A stretch of 64,000 nucleotides of DNA, taken from positions 1 through 64,000 of the forward strand of contig NZ_PTXN01000013.1 of NCBI RefSeq assembly GCF_012726345.1, written 5' to 3'. This DNA comes from Marinomonas sp. UCMA 3892 (GTDB lineage: Bacteria; Pseudomonadota; Gammaproteobacteria; Pseudomonadales; Marinomonadaceae). The position numbers were made by a program, and so were the translations under genes. Under the pieces are notes generated by a model. It worked only from the letters and a program-made list of their open reading frames with translations. It was not told where the DNA came from and did not search any database. This document shows, in pieces, positions 7,934-17,881 of the stretch. Position 1 is the first letter of the stretch, and each line of letters begins with the position of its first letter.

Positions 7934-8596
7934 TTGTTACCCATTCTATATTCGTTCAGACGTTGTCCATATGCAATGCGCTCTAGATACGCTCTAGCTG
8001 AATTGGATGTCTCTGTGTATTTGCGCGAGGTGGTTTTAAAGTCTAAACCGCCAGAATTATTGCTATTAGGAGGGCGCTCGACGGTTCCTCAGTTAATTGA
8101 CCTTGATGGGACGCGATATCCTGAGAGCTTGGATATTATTTTTTGGGCTCTAGCACGGGCTAGTGATAAGCAAAAGGCTGATGAATTGTGGCCTGCAGAC
8201 AGTCAGAAACGGCATCGCATAATGTCTTGGGTTACTTACAATGATCATTTTTTTAAGTATTGGCTGGATAGATATAAATATGCGGATCGACACCCAGAGC
8301 TTAGTGAAGACTATTATCGAGGTAGAGGAGCGGTATTTTTGTCTCGACTGGAAAAGCGTTTAGAAAATAGGGCATTTATAGCAGGTGAGACGAGAAGTTT
8401 GGCTGATATTGCTATTTTCCCCTTCATCCGTCAGTTTGCAGCGGTGAATCCGAAATGGTTTGATTTGTCTGAGTACACTAATGTGAAACGCTGGCTTGCT
8501 TATTTCGTAAACTCGGATAGGTTCAGCTCTGTGGTCATGGCAAAACATCCTGCTTGGCACGCAGGGCAAGAAAATACTCTGTACCCTGCTTCCTAA
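7934..8596 (+). CDS. Glutathione S-transferase family protein
   Basis: About 220 residues from a TTG at 7934, chosen because CAGGAG lies 6 bases upstream. The frame can be extended to a TTG at 7907 without a ribosome site. The N-terminal thioredoxin-fold region has LYSFRRCPYAMRSRYAL, with the CPYA motif seen in omega/glutaredoxin-like GSTs, and the STVPQL cis-proline loop and ESLDI glutathione-contact element. The all-helical C-terminal domain includes SLADIAIFPFIRQF. The substrate is unknown. It ends convergently 16 bases from bamD. Confidence 0.85.
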   Translation: MLPILYSFRRCPYAMRSRYALAELDVSVYLREVVLKSKPPELLLLGGRSTVPQLIDLDGTRYPESLDIIFWALARASDKQKADELWPADSQKRHRIMSWVTYNDHFFKYWLDRYKYADRHPELSEDYYRGRGAVFLSRLEKRLENRAFIAGETRSLADIAIFPFIRQFAAVNPKWFDLSEYTNVKRWLAYFVNSDRFSSVVMAKHPAWHAGQENTLYPAS

Positions 8597-8612
8597 GTTA
8601 TTTTGGTTTATA

Positions 8613-9455
8613 TCAATCCACTAATCCAAAGGTAGCCCAGTATAAAAAGCCAGGGTCAGCATCGCTTGGTAGCTTTAGAGTGATAAAGTTACCATTATTG
8701 TCAACGTATGATGTGTGTGGAAAGTTTTGTTTTAGTACTGCTAGATTTGTTTGAGCCAAATCTGTTTGCTTCAAATCATTGTATGATTGAATGCTTATGG
8801 CCAAAGCTTCTTCTACTGAGCGTGTACTCGGATAGTGCTGAATTACTTCTTGGCTGCGACGTAGTGCAGAAAGCGGTGCTTTTCTTTTTAGGTAATAGCG
8901 CGCCACTTGCAGTTCGTGACGGGCTACCATTTCTCGCAAATAGTACATGCGTGCTTTTGCATCAGGAGCATAAGTGCTTTCAGGAAAGCGAGATGTAAAA
9001 TCTGCAAGTTCATTAAATGCTTTGGCAAGCTCTTTCGAATCTCTCTCACTTGGATCAAGGTTCAAATAGCGAGACATTAAGCTTTCTGCGCCTTTGTAGG
9101 TCGATAAAGCACGCATATAATAAGCATAATCCACAGAATCGTGTTCTGGATGGTTTTTGATAAATCGCTCTGCTGATGCATGAGCAGCGATGAAATCGCT
9201 TGCTTCCATTTGCGCGTAAATTAAGTCTAATTCCGCGCGAGTACTAAACTCACCAAATGGATAGCGAGAATCTAAATCTTTCAGATGTTTAATGGCGGTA
9301 GTAGGAAGATTTTCTTTCAGAGCTTGCTGAGCTTTGTCGTAATAGACGCGCTCAGGTAGGTCTGGTTCTCGTACCTGTTTGCTTGAACAAGCAACAATGA
9401 ATAAAGAAAAACTAACTATTCCAGAGAATCGGAGTAAAGAGTTATAAAATCCCAT
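8613..9455 (-). CDS. bamD: Outer-membrane assembly lipoprotein BamD
   Basis: 280 residues with a lipoprotein signal peptide (lipobox FIVAC, Cys at about residue 23). The mature part is made of tetratricopeptide-like helix pairs, with the family markers YPFGEFSTRAELDLIYA and the YYMRALSTYK region. BamD is the essential lipoprotein that couples BamA to BamCE in barrel insertion. The C-terminal tail, from about residue 240, is somewhat longer than in E. coli. It is divergent from rluD across 160 bases, the usual gammaproteobacterial arrangement. Confidence 0.95.
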   Translation of the reverse strand: MGFYNSLLRFSGIVSFSLFIVACSSKQVREPDLPERVYYDKAQQALKENLPTTAIKHLKDLDSRYPFGEFSTRAELDLIYAQMEASDFIAAHASAERFIKNHPEHDSVDYAYYMRALSTYKGAESLMSRYLNLDPSERDSKELAKAFNELADFTSRFPESTYAPDAKARMYYLREMVARHELQVARYYLKRKAPLSALRRSQEVIQHYPSTRSVEEALAISIQSYNDLKQTDLAQTNLAVLKQNFPHTSYVDNNGNFITLKLPSDADPGFLYWATFGLVD

Positions 9456-9615
9456 GTATAATCAAAACCTTGATATGGTAGTAGATAAGCCTTAATCGGC
9501 ATTTTGTAGCGTTATATTGCGAAAGATGATGAAGTGCAAGGCGCTACACGTTTTTTCACATTCAAGCTCAATGATAAATTTATTGGGCTGAAAACAACAG
9601 ACTAAAGTACATTGT

Positions 9616-10599
9616 ATGGCAGAGCGCATAGTAAAAGAAGCCCAAGTCCCTTTTGATTTGGGTGGTAATCGTTTCGATCAGATCGCTACAGAATTGTTTA
9701 GTGACTATTCTCGATCGCGTATACAGAGCTGGATTAAAGAAGGTGTCTTGAAGGTCGATGGTAAAATCACTAAACCAAAAGAAAAATTATTTGGTGGTGA
9801 AGTGGTGACATTGGACATCGTTATCGAAGCTCAAGAAGAGCATGAAGCTCAAGCAATGGATCTCGATGTAGTTTATGAAGATGATGACATCATGATCATA
9901 AACAAGCCTGCGGGTTTGGTTGTGCATCCTGCGGTGGGCAACCGAGATGGCACCTTAATGAACGCGATCCTTCATCATGCACCAGAGACGGCTCATATTC
10001 CACGTGCTGGTATAGTGCATCGCCTTGATAAAGAAACCACTGGTTTGATGGTGGTAGCTAAGACATTGGCAGCACAAACTGATCTTGTGATGCAGTTACA
10101 AGAGCGTAGTATGGGTCGTGAATATGAAGCTGTTTCTATTGGTGTGATGACTGGCGGTGGTGTTGTGGATGAACCTATTGGTCGTCACCCTCATAATCGC
10201 CAAAAACAAGCAGTAGAGCCTGTTAATGGTAAAGATGCTGTAACGCACTATCGCTTAGTTGAGCGCTTCAAAAATCACACGCATATTCGTTTAAAGCTAG
10301 AAACAGGGCGCACTCATCAGATTCGTGTTCATATGGCGTTTATTCAATATCCGTTGGTTGGCGATCCTCAATATGGTGGTCGTTTGAAAATGCCTAAGGC
10401 GTGTTCTCCTGAGCTGCAGGATGAACTACGTCATTTTCGTCGGCAAGCATTGCACGCTAAAAAATTAGAATTGTCTCATCCTATTACAGGCGAATGGATG
10501 GAATGGGAAATTGACTTGCCAGATGATATGAAGAAACTATTAGATGCTCTTAAGAAAGATATGGTGGAGTCAGGTAGTAACGACTCTGAGTATTTCTAA
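9616..10599 (+). CDS. rluD: 23S rRNA pseudouridine synthase RluD
   Basis: 327 residues. An N-terminal S4-like RNA-binding domain (about 15-75) precedes the RluA-type catalytic domain with HRLDKETTGLMVVAK, where the Asp is the catalytic residue, and the GRTHQIRVHMA motif. RluD makes pseudouridines 1911, 1915 and 1917 in helix 69. The length equals E. coli RluD and the bamD-rluD-pgeF-clpB context is the standard one, which supports this paralogue over RluC or RluA. Confidence 0.95.
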   Translation: MAERIVKEAQVPFDLGGNRFDQIATELFSDYSRSRIQSWIKEGVLKVDGKITKPKEKLFGGEVVTLDIVIEAQEEHEAQAMDLDVVYEDDDIMIINKPAGLVVHPAVGNRDGTLMNAILHHAPETAHIPRAGIVHRLDKETTGLMVVAKTLAAQTDLVMQLQERSMGREYEAVSIGVMTGGGVVDEPIGRHPHNRQKQAVEPVNGKDAVTHYRLVERFKNHTHIRLKLETGRTHQIRVHMAFIQYPLVGDPQYGGRLKMPKACSPELQDELRHFRRQALHAKKLELSHPITGEWMEWEIDLPDDMKKLLDALKKDMVESGSNDSEYF

Positions 10600-10616
10600 T
10601 TTTGTCGTGTTATAAG

Positions 10617-10640
10617 GGCAGCTTCGAGCTGCCTTTTTTT
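10617..10640 (+). terminator. Hairpin between rluD and pgeF
   Basis: GGCAGCT TCG AGCTGCC followed by seven Ts: a compact intrinsic terminator or attenuator inside the rluD-pgeF-clpB block. Confidence 0.8.
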
Positions 10641-10660
10641 ATTCTTTTTTGGAGATAGTT

Positions 10661-11407
10661 ATGTCTTCTCATGCCTCGTCTTATATTAGCCCTACTTGGC
10701 CTGCGCCTTCCTCTGTTCGTGCTTATGTTTCTACCCGGATTGGTGGAGTTAGTAGCGTACCGTTTGATAGTCTGAATCTAGGTCTTCATGTACAGGATGA
10801 TCCTGCTGCGGTTCAGCAGAATCGCCAACTGTTCGCTTCTTATATTGATATGCCGGATTCAACGACTTGGCTAAATCAGGTGCATGGAACGGATGTGGCC
10901 TGCTTGCCTTGTGAGTCTTTGCCCGACAGTGCTGATGCGGCTGTATCTCATACTAAAAATCAAGTTTGCGCTGTACTAACGGCGGATTGTTTACCGGTAT
11001 TTTTCTGCAATCAAGCTGGGACGCAGGTCGCGGTTGCTCATGCTGGTTGGCGTGGGCTTTGTGCTGGTGTTTTGGAATCCACCTTGGCTAAGTTTGACGA
11101 AAAAGAGAATGTTATGGTCTGGTTCGGGCCGGCTATTGGGCCAAATGCTTTTGAAGTCGGAGATGAGGTACGAGAGGCATTTGTGTCTGTTATTCCTGAT
11201 GCCGCGGCGGCTTTTAAACCTGCGCAGGAAGCGGGGAAGTGGCTAGGTGATTTGTATTTATTGGCGAAACAGCGTTTAGTGGTTGCTGGCGTTATGCAAA
11301 TATACGGTGGCGACTATTGTACATTTACCGATGAGGCGCGTTTTTATTCCTATCGGCGTGATGGTAAAACAGGGCGAATGGCTTCTGTTATTTGGGTTGC
11401 TGAGTAG
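10661..11407 (+). CDS. pgeF: Peptidoglycan editing factor PgeF (YfiH/DUF152)
   Basis: 248 residues from the ATG at 10661, which has GGAG six bases upstream. An in-frame TTG at 10649 overlaps that ribosome site and is rejected. The copper/zinc-site motifs of the family are present: NQVHGTDV, TADCLPVFF, VAHAGWRGL and the C-terminal CTFTDEARFYSYRRDGKTGR. In E. coli the protein removes misincorporated amino acids at position 1 of peptidoglycan precursors. Other members are multicopper laccase-like or purine nucleoside enzymes. Confidence 0.92.
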   Translation: MSSHASSYISPTWPAPSSVRAYVSTRIGGVSSVPFDSLNLGLHVQDDPAAVQQNRQLFASYIDMPDSTTWLNQVHGTDVACLPCESLPDSADAAVSHTKNQVCAVLTADCLPVFFCNQAGTQVAVAHAGWRGLCAGVLESTLAKFDEKENVMVWFGPAIGPNAFEVGDEVREAFVSVIPDAAAAFKPAQEAGKWLGDLYLLAKQRLVVAGVMQIYGGDYCTFTDEARFYSYRRDGKTGRMASVIWVAE

Positions 11408-11531
11408 ATAATTCTCTGTTTTATTGATGGGTGTCAAAAAAATGACACTACGGAGCTTGAAAATTCATTTTTAAAGGCTATTAAGCTTTTAATTGAAATA
11501 TTCCATCTTATTTTACAAAGGATGTCAGGTC

Positions 11532-14114
11532 ATGCGTATAGATCGTTTAACCAGTAAATTACAACTAGCACTTTCCGATGCCCAATCCGTTGCCCTTGGG
11601 CAAGATCACTCCTATATTGAGCCACTTCATTTGATGATAGCTCTGTTGGATCAACAGGGGGGGAGTACTCGTCCAATTCTTCAGCAAGCAGGTATTCCTG
11701 TTGCTAAATTCCGTGAGAGCCTGAATGATCTATTGTCTCGTCTTCCAAAAGTAAATGATCACGACGGCAATGTGCAGATGTCTCCAGAGTTGGGGCGATT
11801 GCTTAACCTAGCCGACAAAGAGGCACAGAAGCGAAAAGATCAATATATATCTTCTGAGCTCGTGTTGATGGCGATGTTTGATGGTAAAGATGACCTTGCA
11901 AAAAGCTTAAAAGCAAGTGGCGTCACTAAGGCAGATATTGCAGTGCTAATTGATAGTATTCGTGGTGGTGATTCGGTAAATGATCCTGATGCAGAGGAAA
12001 ATCGTCAAGCATTAGATAAATACACCGTTGATTTAACCGCGAGAGCAGCAGAAGGTAAACTTGATCCTGTTATTGGTCGAGATGATGAAATACGCCGTAC
12101 GATTCAAGTTTTGCAGCGTCGGCGTAAGAATAACCCTGTTTTAATTGGTGAGCCAGGCGTGGGTAAGACCGCTATCGTGGAAGGTTTAGCGCAGCGAATT
12201 ATTAATGGCGAAGTGCCTGAAGGACTGAAAAATAAGCGTGTTTTGTCTCTTGATATGGCTGCTTTGATTGCTGGTGCTAAATATCGAGGTGAGTTTGAAG
12301 AGCGCCTAAAAGCTTTGCTTAATGAATTAGCAAAACAAGAGGGCCAAGTAATTTTATTTATCGATGAAATCCATACTATGGTGGGGGCAGGTAAATCTGA
12401 GGGTTCAATGGACGCTGGTAACATGCTTAAACCAGCTCTTGCTCGCGGTGAGTTGCATTGTGTTGGCGCGACGACATTGGATGAGTATCGCCAATTTATT
12501 GAAAAAGATGCAGCATTGGAAAGACGATTCCAAAAAGTACTGGTGGAAGAGCCAAGTGTATTGGATTCCATTGCTATTTTACGTGGTCTAAAAGAGCGCT
12601 ATGAAGTCCATCATGGTGTTGATATTACCGACTCTGCCATTATTGCGGCCGCTAAGCTTTCGCAGCGCTACATTACAGATCGTCAATTACCGGATAAGGC
12701 GATTGATTTGATTGATGAAGCAGGCAGCCGTATTCGTATGGAAATGGATTCTAAGCCAGAAGACATGGATCGTTTAGAGCGTCGCTTGATTCAATTGAAG
12801 ATTGAAAAAGAAGCGCTTAAAAAAGAAAAGGATAAAGCGTCTAAGCTTCGTTTAGAAGAGTTGGATGTTGAAATTGATAACTTGCAGAAACAGTTTTCTG
12901 ATTTAGAAGAGATCTGGAATGCTGAAAAAGCTGCAGTTCAAGGTGCTCAAAAACTCAAAGAAGATCTTGAAACTGTGCGTCATGAAATGGAAGAAGCTCG
13001 TCGCAGTGGTAATTTAGCAAAAATGTCAGAGCTCCAATATGGCGTAATTCCAATGTTAGAGGCTGAAATAGAAAAAGCCAGTAAGGCGGAAGAAACGACA
13101 GAAACGCGATTGCTGAAAAGACGTGTTACTGAGGAAGAGATTGCGACAGTTGTTTCGCGGTGGACTGGGATCCCTATAGATAAAATGTTGGAAGGCGAGC
13201 GAGATAAACTGCTGCGCATGGAAGACGCGCTGCATGAATCAGTTATGGGTCAGGATGAAGCTGTTTTGGCGGTTTCTAACGCCGTTCGTCGCTCTCGTTC
13301 TGGTTTGGCTGATCCGAATAGACCGAATGGCTCTTTTCTCTTCTTGGGCCCTACTGGTGTGGGGAAAACGGAGTTGTGTAAATCTCTAGCGCGGTTCCTT
13401 TTTGATACTGAGCAGGCCATGGTTCGAATCGATATGTCTGAATTTATGGAAAAACACTCTGTTGCTCGTTTGATTGGTGCGCCTCCAGGCTATGTAGGTT
13501 ATGAAGAGGGGGGGTATCTGACTGAAGCGGTAAGACGCCGACCTTATTCAGTGTTACTACTTGATGAAGTTGAAAAAGCGCATCCTGATGTTTTCAACAT
13601 TCTTTTGCAGGTTCTGGACGATGGTCGATTAACTGATGGGCAGGGGCGTACTGTAGACTTTAGAAACACTGTGATTGTTATGACGTCGAACTTGGGTTCT
13701 GATTTGATTCAAGAGTATCGGTCTGCTGATCAATATGAAGAAATTAAAGCGAAAGTGATGGAAGTGGTTGGAATGCACTTCCGTCCTGAGTTTATTAACC
13801 GTATCGATGAGACTGTTGTTTTCCATCCATTGATGAAGTCACAAATTAAAGGTATTGCTACAGTTCAGCTCTCGCATTTGAATGACAGATTAGCTGAAAT
13901 GGGGATGTCTTTGGTGTTAACGGATGCCGCATCAGATCAGTTGGTTGAGGTGGGTTATGATCCTGTATACGGTGCTCGTCCGTTGAAACGTGCGATACAG
14001 AAATGGATAGAAAACCCACTGGCAAATGAGTTGCTATCAGGGCATTTTGTCATGGGGGATAATATTGTCGCTGATGTTTCTGAAGGGGTGATTGGCTTCT
14101 CAAAAGCTAATTAG
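11532..14114 (+). CDS. clpB: ATP-dependent disaggregase ClpB
   Basis: 860 residues from the ATG at 11532 ([18 protein letters not shown], the canonical ClpB start); the frame extends upstream but without homology style. It has an N-domain (1-145), NBD1 with Walker A GEPGVGKT and Walker B LFIDEIH, a long coiled-coil middle domain (about 400-530) that distinguishes ClpB from ClpA/ClpC, and NBD2 with GPTGVGKT and [13 protein letters not shown]. ClpB works with DnaK to solubilise aggregates. No convincing sigma-32 promoter is visible just upstream. Confidence 0.97.
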   Translation: MRIDRLTSKLQLALSDAQSVALGQDHSYIEPLHLMIALLDQQGGSTRPILQQAGIPVAKFRESLNDLLSRLPKVNDHDGNVQMSPELGRLLNLADKEAQKRKDQYISSELVLMAMFDGKDDLAKSLKASGVTKADIAVLIDSIRGGDSVNDPDAEENRQALDKYTVDLTARAAEGKLDPVIGRDDEIRRTIQVLQRRRKNNPVLIGEPGVGKTAIVEGLAQRIINGEVPEGLKNKRVLSLDMAALIAGAKYRGEFEERLKALLNELAKQEGQVILFIDEIHTMVGAGKSEGSMDAGNMLKPALARGELHCVGATTLDEYRQFIEKDAALERRFQKVLVEEPSVLDSIAILRGLKERYEVHHGVDITDSAIIAAAKLSQRYITDRQLPDKAIDLIDEAGSRIRMEMDSKPEDMDRLERRLIQLKIEKEALKKEKDKASKLRLEELDVEIDNLQKQFSDLEEIWNAEKAAVQGAQKLKEDLETVRHEMEEARRSGNLAKMSELQYGVIPMLEAEIEKASKAEETTETRLLKRRVTEEEIATVVSRWTGIPIDKMLEGERDKLLRMEDALHESVMGQDEAVLAVSNAVRRSRSGLADPNRPNGSFLFLGPTGVGKTELCKSLARFLFDTEQAMVRIDMSEFMEKHSVARLIGAPPGYVGYEEGGYLTEAVRRRPYSVLLLDEVEKAHPDVFNILLQVLDDGRLTDGQGRTVDFRNTVIVMTSNLGSDLIQEYRSADQYEEIKAKVMEVVGMHFRPEFINRIDETVVFHPLMKSQIKGIATVQLSHLNDRLAEMGMSLVLTDAASDQLVEVGYDPVYGARPLKRAIQKWIENPLANELLSGHFVMGDNIVADVSEGVIGFSKAN

Positions 14115-14144
14115 TATTGCCTCTAATATTTTACAAATGAAATA

Positions 14145-14187
14145 AAAAATCCCGCTGAAGTGTTTTGATTTCAGCGGGATTTTTATT
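14145..14187. terminator. Bidirectional terminator between clpB and the barrel protein
   Basis: AAAAATCCCGCTGAA pairs with TTTCAGCGGGATTTTT, giving T-runs on both strands, as suits two convergent genes. Confidence 0.9.
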
Positions 14188-14229
14188 TTGAAAGCTAATG
14201 GCTAAGATTGGAGCCTAGAGAGCTAATAA

Positions 14230-14829
14230 TTAGAAGTCTACGAAAGCACCAATGAATACACCAGTGAACTTCGCATCAAAGCTTGAGCCATCGATATCGT
14301 CTATATCATGGTGAACTTTGCGGTAGCCTGCTTCTAGGCCGCCAAAATATAGTGGTTGAAATTTCACTTTAAGCATGGTGTCGGTAATACTGGCATCGCT
14401 GCCGCCGCCAGCCTTAAATTCACCACCGACGGAAATACTTGTACCCGGTAGGGAAACATAAGCAGATAGGTAGCCTAGTGGGTAGGAGTCACTAACATCT
14501 GTAGAACCGATAGAGCCATCAATGCTGCGTAGAGTAATACCTGCATCTAGATCTAACCATAAAAGGCCGTCTAGGAATTCGTAGTAAAGTGTATAGTCGT
14601 TATAAGACGTGTCTATTTTTGTGCCGCTTTCTTTGCCTTCTAACTCTTGGTGTTGAATGCGGAAATTAGGAATCAGTGGGATTGGGTGTTCGACAGCAAC
14701 ACCAAAGTAGGTGTTAAAGTCTTCGCCATCATTGGTTATGTAGGAGCCAGCTTCAGCGGTTAAACCAAGTACATCAGCGTGAGCAGCACTTGCCAACAAA
14801 GCGGTCGAAAGTAAAAGAGCTGATTTCAT
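14230..14829 (-). CDS. TIGR04219-type outer-membrane beta-barrel protein
   Basis: 199 residues from the ATG at 14829. A frame extension to 15018 would run through a tRNA gene and is rejected. The signal peptide MKSALLLSTALLASAAHA is followed by DVLGLTAEAGSY and alternating amphipathic strands, ending in the aromatic GVFIGAFVDF expected of barrel proteins. It resembles the TIGR04219 family, which has no known function. It stands alone between tRNA genes and the clpB terminator. Confidence 0.75.
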   Translation of the reverse strand: MKSALLLSTALLASAAHADVLGLTAEAGSYITNDGEDFNTYFGVAVEHPIPLIPNFRIQHQELEGKESGTKIDTSYNDYTLYYEFLDGLLWLDLDAGITLRSIDGSIGSTDVSDSYPLGYLSAYVSLPGTSISVGGEFKAGGGSDASITDTMLKVKFQPLYFGGLEAGYRKVHHDIDDIDGSSFDAKFTGVFIGAFVDF

Positions 14830-14942
14830 AATTAGTGTCCATATATCGAGTGATAAATTTTGTCTAATTATAGGTTGAAGAGAAGTAAAAACCAATGAAA
14901 TAAGGAGAAGATATGGTTTATTGTGAGGAATATTTACATAGA

Positions 14943-15017
14943 TGGCTGGGGTAGAAGGATTCGAACCTACGCATGACGGGATCAAAACCCGTTGCCTTAC
15001 CGCTTGGCTATACCCCA
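14943..15017 (-). tRNA. tRNA-Gln (UUG), last gene of the array
   Basis: 75 bases with the 3' CCA encoded. The seven-base anticodon loop on the minus strand contains TTG, reading CAA. The acceptor stem TGGGGTA/TACCCCA is intact. The sequence appears identical to the copies at 15150 and 15322. Confidence 0.95.
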
Positions 15018-15039
15018 ATAAAGGATTTCTTTTATAAGT

Positions 15040-15116
15040 TGGTGGCTATGACTAGATTCGAACTAGTGACCCCATCATTATGAGTGATGTGCTCTAACCA
15101 ACTGAGCTACATAGCC
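15040..15116 (-). tRNA. tRNA-Met (CAU), elongator type
   Basis: 77 bases including CCA. Anticodon loop CTCATAA. The acceptor stem GGCTATG pairs fully, including the first pair, so it is not an initiator tRNA. The LysA-like modification to tRNA-Ile2 cannot be excluded from the anticodon alone, but the body looks like elongator Met. Confidence 0.9.
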
Positions 15117-15149
15117 TTAACTGTATATCTATTACTGATTATCTATCGA

Positions 15150-15224
15150 TGGCTGGGGTAGAAGGATTCGAACCTACGCATGACGGGATCAAAACCCGTT
15201 GCCTTACCGCTTGGCTATACCCCA
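15150..15224 (-). tRNA. tRNA-Gln (UUG), middle copy
   Basis: Same 75-base sequence as the first and third Gln copies, with CCA encoded and anticodon TTG. Confidence 0.95.
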
Positions 15225-15234
15225 ATTATCAAAT

Positions 15235-15311
15235 TGGTGGCTATGACTAGATTCGAACTAGTGACCCCATCATTATGAGTGATGTGCTCTAACCAACTGA
15301 GCTACATAGCC
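15235..15311 (-). tRNA. tRNA-Met (CAU), second copy
   Basis: Same 77-base sequence as the copy at 15040-15116. It is separated from the neighbouring tRNA-Gln by only ten bases on each side. Confidence 0.9.
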
Positions 15312-15321
15312 TTTAGTCTGT

Positions 15322-15396
15322 TGGCTGGGGTAGAAGGATTCGAACCTACGCATGACGGGATCAAAACCCGTTGCCTTACCGCTTGGCTATACCCCA
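15322..15396 (-). tRNA. tRNA-Gln (UUG), first gene of the array
   Basis: Promoter-proximal copy of the 75-base tRNA-Gln, with CCA encoded. Confidence 0.95.
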
Positions 15397-15452
15397 ACAG
15401 ACTGACACAAAAACAGTTTATATGAATCAATCTACTGCCTCTGTGGCGCGAT

Positions 15453-15481
15453 ATTATTCATATAACCCGTTAATGGGTCAA
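15453..15481 (-). promoter_or_regulatory. Sigma-70 promoter of the tRNA array
   Basis: On the minus strand TTGACC, a 17-base spacer and AATAAT form a good promoter. A GC-rich discriminator (CGCGCC) follows the -10, the type associated with stringent control of stable RNA. It lies 57 bases upstream of the first tRNA-Gln. Confidence 0.7.
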
Positions 15482-15510
15482 GTGTTTTTCTAAAAATGTT
15501 TTATTATCTG

Positions 15511-16602
15511 TTAAACATTAAAGCGGAAATGCATGACATCGCCATCTTTTACTATGTAGTCTTTCCCTTCAAGGCGCCATTTACCCGCTTCTTTAGCGCC
15601 ACTTTCACCCTTGTATTGGATGAAATCGTTATAGCTGATGACTTCTGCACGGATGAAGCCTTTTTCAAAGTCCGTATGGATCACACCAGCAGCCTGTGGG
15701 CCTGTTGCGCCTTGTTTGACTGTCCAAGCACGTACTTCCTTTACACCAGCTGTAAAGTAGGTCTGAAGGCCTAGCAATTCATAACCTGCACGAATCACTC
15801 GATCCAGCCCAGGTTCTTCCATGCCCATCTCATCAAGGAACTCTTGCATCTCTTCTGTATCTAGCTCAGATATTTCTGCTTCAAGTTGATTACAGATAGG
15901 TACTACCATTGCGCCTTCAGCTTCTGCTATTGCGCGAACTTGATCAAGGTGCGGGTTATTTTCAAAACCATCTTCAGCAACGTTAGCAATGTACATGGTT
16001 GGTTTCGTTGTAAGAAGGTGTAAAGAACGGACTTCTTTTTTCTGCTCATCAGACATTTCCATGGAGCGAACAGGTAAACCGTTTTCTAGGTGTTCTTTGA
16101 TACTTTCTAGGAATGCTTTATGGGCAATAGCTTCTTTGTTGCCGCTTTTAGCATTTTTTGCAGTGCGGAATAGTTGCTTGTCGATGGATTCGATATCAGC
16201 AAAGATCAACTCAAGGTTAATAACTTCAATATCTAGTTTTGGATTGACATGGTTTGAAACGTGAATAACGTTCTCGTCTTCAAAACAGCGAACAACGTGA
16301 GCAATAGCATCGGTTTCCCGGATGTTAGCTAGAAACTTGTTACCAAGGCCTTCACCTTTTGAGGCGCCTTCTACGAGGCCTGCAATATCAACAAACTCCA
16401 TTGTAGTTGCTAGAACACGTTCAGGTTTTACTATTTCAGCTAGTGCGTCTAAGCGTGGATCTGGCATAGCAACAACGCCAGCGTTTGGCTCGATAGTGCA
16501 GAACGGAAAGTTTTCTGCGCCAATGCCAGCTTTGGTTAATGCATTAAATAGAGTCGATTTACCAACGTTAGGTAGCCCAACGATGCCGCAATTAAAACCC
16601 AT
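15511..16602 (-). CDS. ychF: Ribosome-associated ATPase YchF/EngD
   Basis: 363 residues, the normal length. P-loop [14 protein letters not shown], switch region [10 protein letters not shown], and the C-terminal TGS-type domain ending [16 protein letters not shown] are all present. The NxxE element that gives ATP rather than GTP preference in this Obg-related family lies near NVAEDG. It binds ribosomes and is linked to the oxidative stress response. It lies 25 bases downstream of pth, as commonly seen. Confidence 0.96.
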   Translation of the reverse strand: MGFNCGIVGLPNVGKSTLFNALTKAGIGAENFPFCTIEPNAGVVAMPDPRLDALAEIVKPERVLATTMEFVDIAGLVEGASKGEGLGNKFLANIRETDAIAHVVRCFEDENVIHVSNHVNPKLDIEVINLELIFADIESIDKQLFRTAKNAKSGNKEAIAHKAFLESIKEHLENGLPVRSMEMSDEQKKEVRSLHLLTTKPTMYIANVAEDGFENNPHLDQVRAIAEAEGAMVVPICNQLEAEISELDTEEMQEFLDEMGMEEPGLDRVIRAGYELLGLQTYFTAGVKEVRAWTVKQGATGPQAAGVIHTDFEKGFIRAEVISYNDFIQYKGESGAKEAGKWRLEGKDYIVKDGDVMHFRFNV

Positions 16603-16627
16603 AGTGAGATTCCTAATAATTAAATGA

Positions 16628-17212
16628 TTATGCTTTGAAGCTGTGTAGCTGATTCATTACGGCATTTAGATTGCCGCGAACGATATCATCCACATAGCGT
16701 AATGATTCGTCGATTGCTTGTTCTATTTTAGTGTAATCGTCTGGAGCGGCCTTTTTCAGAACGTAATTGGCAACTTGGCTTGCATGGCCGGGGTGTCCGA
16801 TGCCGATTCTGAGGCGACCAAATTCTCTATTGTTCGCCAGCTTTGAAATAATATCTTTTAATCCGTTGTGGCCACCATGTCCACCGCCTTGTTTTAATTT
16901 GGCGGTACCAGGGGGGATGTCTAGTTCATCGTGAATCACAAGGACTTCTTCAGGAGGGATTTTATAAAACTGGCAAACAGCCTGAACCGCTTTACCGCTT
17001 AAATTCATATAGGTGGTGGGAATAAGGAGATAGCACTCTTCACCAGCTATATAAACTTTGCCAAATTGGCCAAAAAATTTTTTCTCAGAACGAAGAGAGC
17101 ATTGGCTCTGACGAGCCAATGCCTCAATCCACTGAGCGCCTGCATTGTGGCGAGTGTTCTCGTATTCGCTGCCTGGATTTCCCAAGCCTACTAATAATCT
17201 GAAACCTGCCAC
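16628..17212 (-). CDS. pth: Peptidyl-tRNA hydrolase
   Basis: 194 residues. Active-site pieces are visible: [17 protein letters not shown] with the catalytic His, TYMNLSG with the substrate-binding Asn, IHDELDIP with the catalytic Asp, and [13 protein letters not shown]. It recycles tRNA from drop-off peptidyl-tRNA. It is 21 bases downstream of rplY and probably co-transcribed with it and ychF. Confidence 0.97.
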   Translation of the reverse strand: MAGFRLLVGLGNPGSEYENTRHNAGAQWIEALARQSQCSLRSEKKFFGQFGKVYIAGEECYLLIPTTYMNLSGKAVQAVCQFYKIPPEEVLVIHDELDIPPGTAKLKQGGGHGGHNGLKDIISKLANNREFGRLRIGIGHPGHASQVANYVLKKAAPDDYTKIEQAIDESLRYVDDIVRGNLNAVMNQLHSFKA

Positions 17213-17233
17213 AATACTGCCTTCAATGAGATC

Positions 17234-17812
17234 TTAACGTTTAGACTTACCAATACGAGCGATAGGTTGGTCGTGATCTTCGCCTTTAAGCAAAGACACA
17301 AGCTCTACGCCTTCAGGAAGGATAACATCAGACAAGTGGAAAATTTGATCAAGTTGGCCTTTGATCACGTCTACTGTCAATACTTCAGGAAGGTTTGCTG
17401 GTAGGCAACGAACTTCAGCCAATTTAGACTCAACAGTCAAACGACCACCTTGCTTACTAACACCTTCACTTTGTGCCGCATTGATGAAGCTTAAAGGAAC
17501 GCGTGTAGTGATTGCTTTATCAGCTTGAGCGCGCTGAAGGTCCATGTGCATTACAGCGCCAGTTGATGGGTGGCGTTGTAGTGCTTTAACAAGAACTTGC
17601 TCAGTTTTGCCTTCTACAGTTACTTCAACTAGGCCTGTTAGGAAGCCTGGAGTGCCAACAGCTTTAAGTAGCTCGTTGTCTTTGAAAGAAATAGATACTG
17701 GAGCAGTCTCACCGCCATAAATAACAGCTGGCACTAGGCCTTCGTTACGAAGGCGGCGGCTCGCACCTTTACCTTCTTGAGTACGTGCTACGGCATTAAT
17801 AGATAATGACAT
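17234..17812 (-). CDS. rplY: Ribosomal protein bL25, CTC-type long form
   Basis: 192 residues, so it carries both the N-terminal 5S rRNA-binding L25 domain (SINAVARTQEGKGASRRLRNEG) and the C-terminal TL5/CTC beta domain found outside the enterics, where L25 is only about 94 residues. The codon use is that of a highly expressed gene. It sits between prs and pth in the conserved block. Confidence 0.95.
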   Translation of the reverse strand: MSLSINAVARTQEGKGASRRLRNEGLVPAVIYGGETAPVSISFKDNELLKAVGTPGFLTGLVEVTVEGKTEQVLVKALQRHPSTGAVMHMDLQRAQADKAITTRVPLSFINAAQSEGVSKQGGRLTVESKLAEVRCLPANLPEVLTVDVIKGQLDQIFHLSDVILPEGVELVSLLKGEDHDQPIARIGKSKR

Positions 17813-17881
17813 GGTATTTTCCTAATAATAAATAAAGTTTGTGCCCAGAAATGCGACCCGTTCCGAGCGTTAGTGTTTGGC

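Noticed and set aside
11431..11448. GTGTCA/TGACAC hairpin between pgeF and clpB as terminator
   Set aside because: No T-run follows and the loop is all A; function not supported, although it could be a binding site.
11440..11531. Sigma-32 promoter for clpB
   Set aside because: A CTTGAAA is present but no CCCCAT-like -10 element at the right spacing.
15496..16627. Plus-strand frames inside ychF
   Set aside because: Opposite-strand shadows of a conserved gene.
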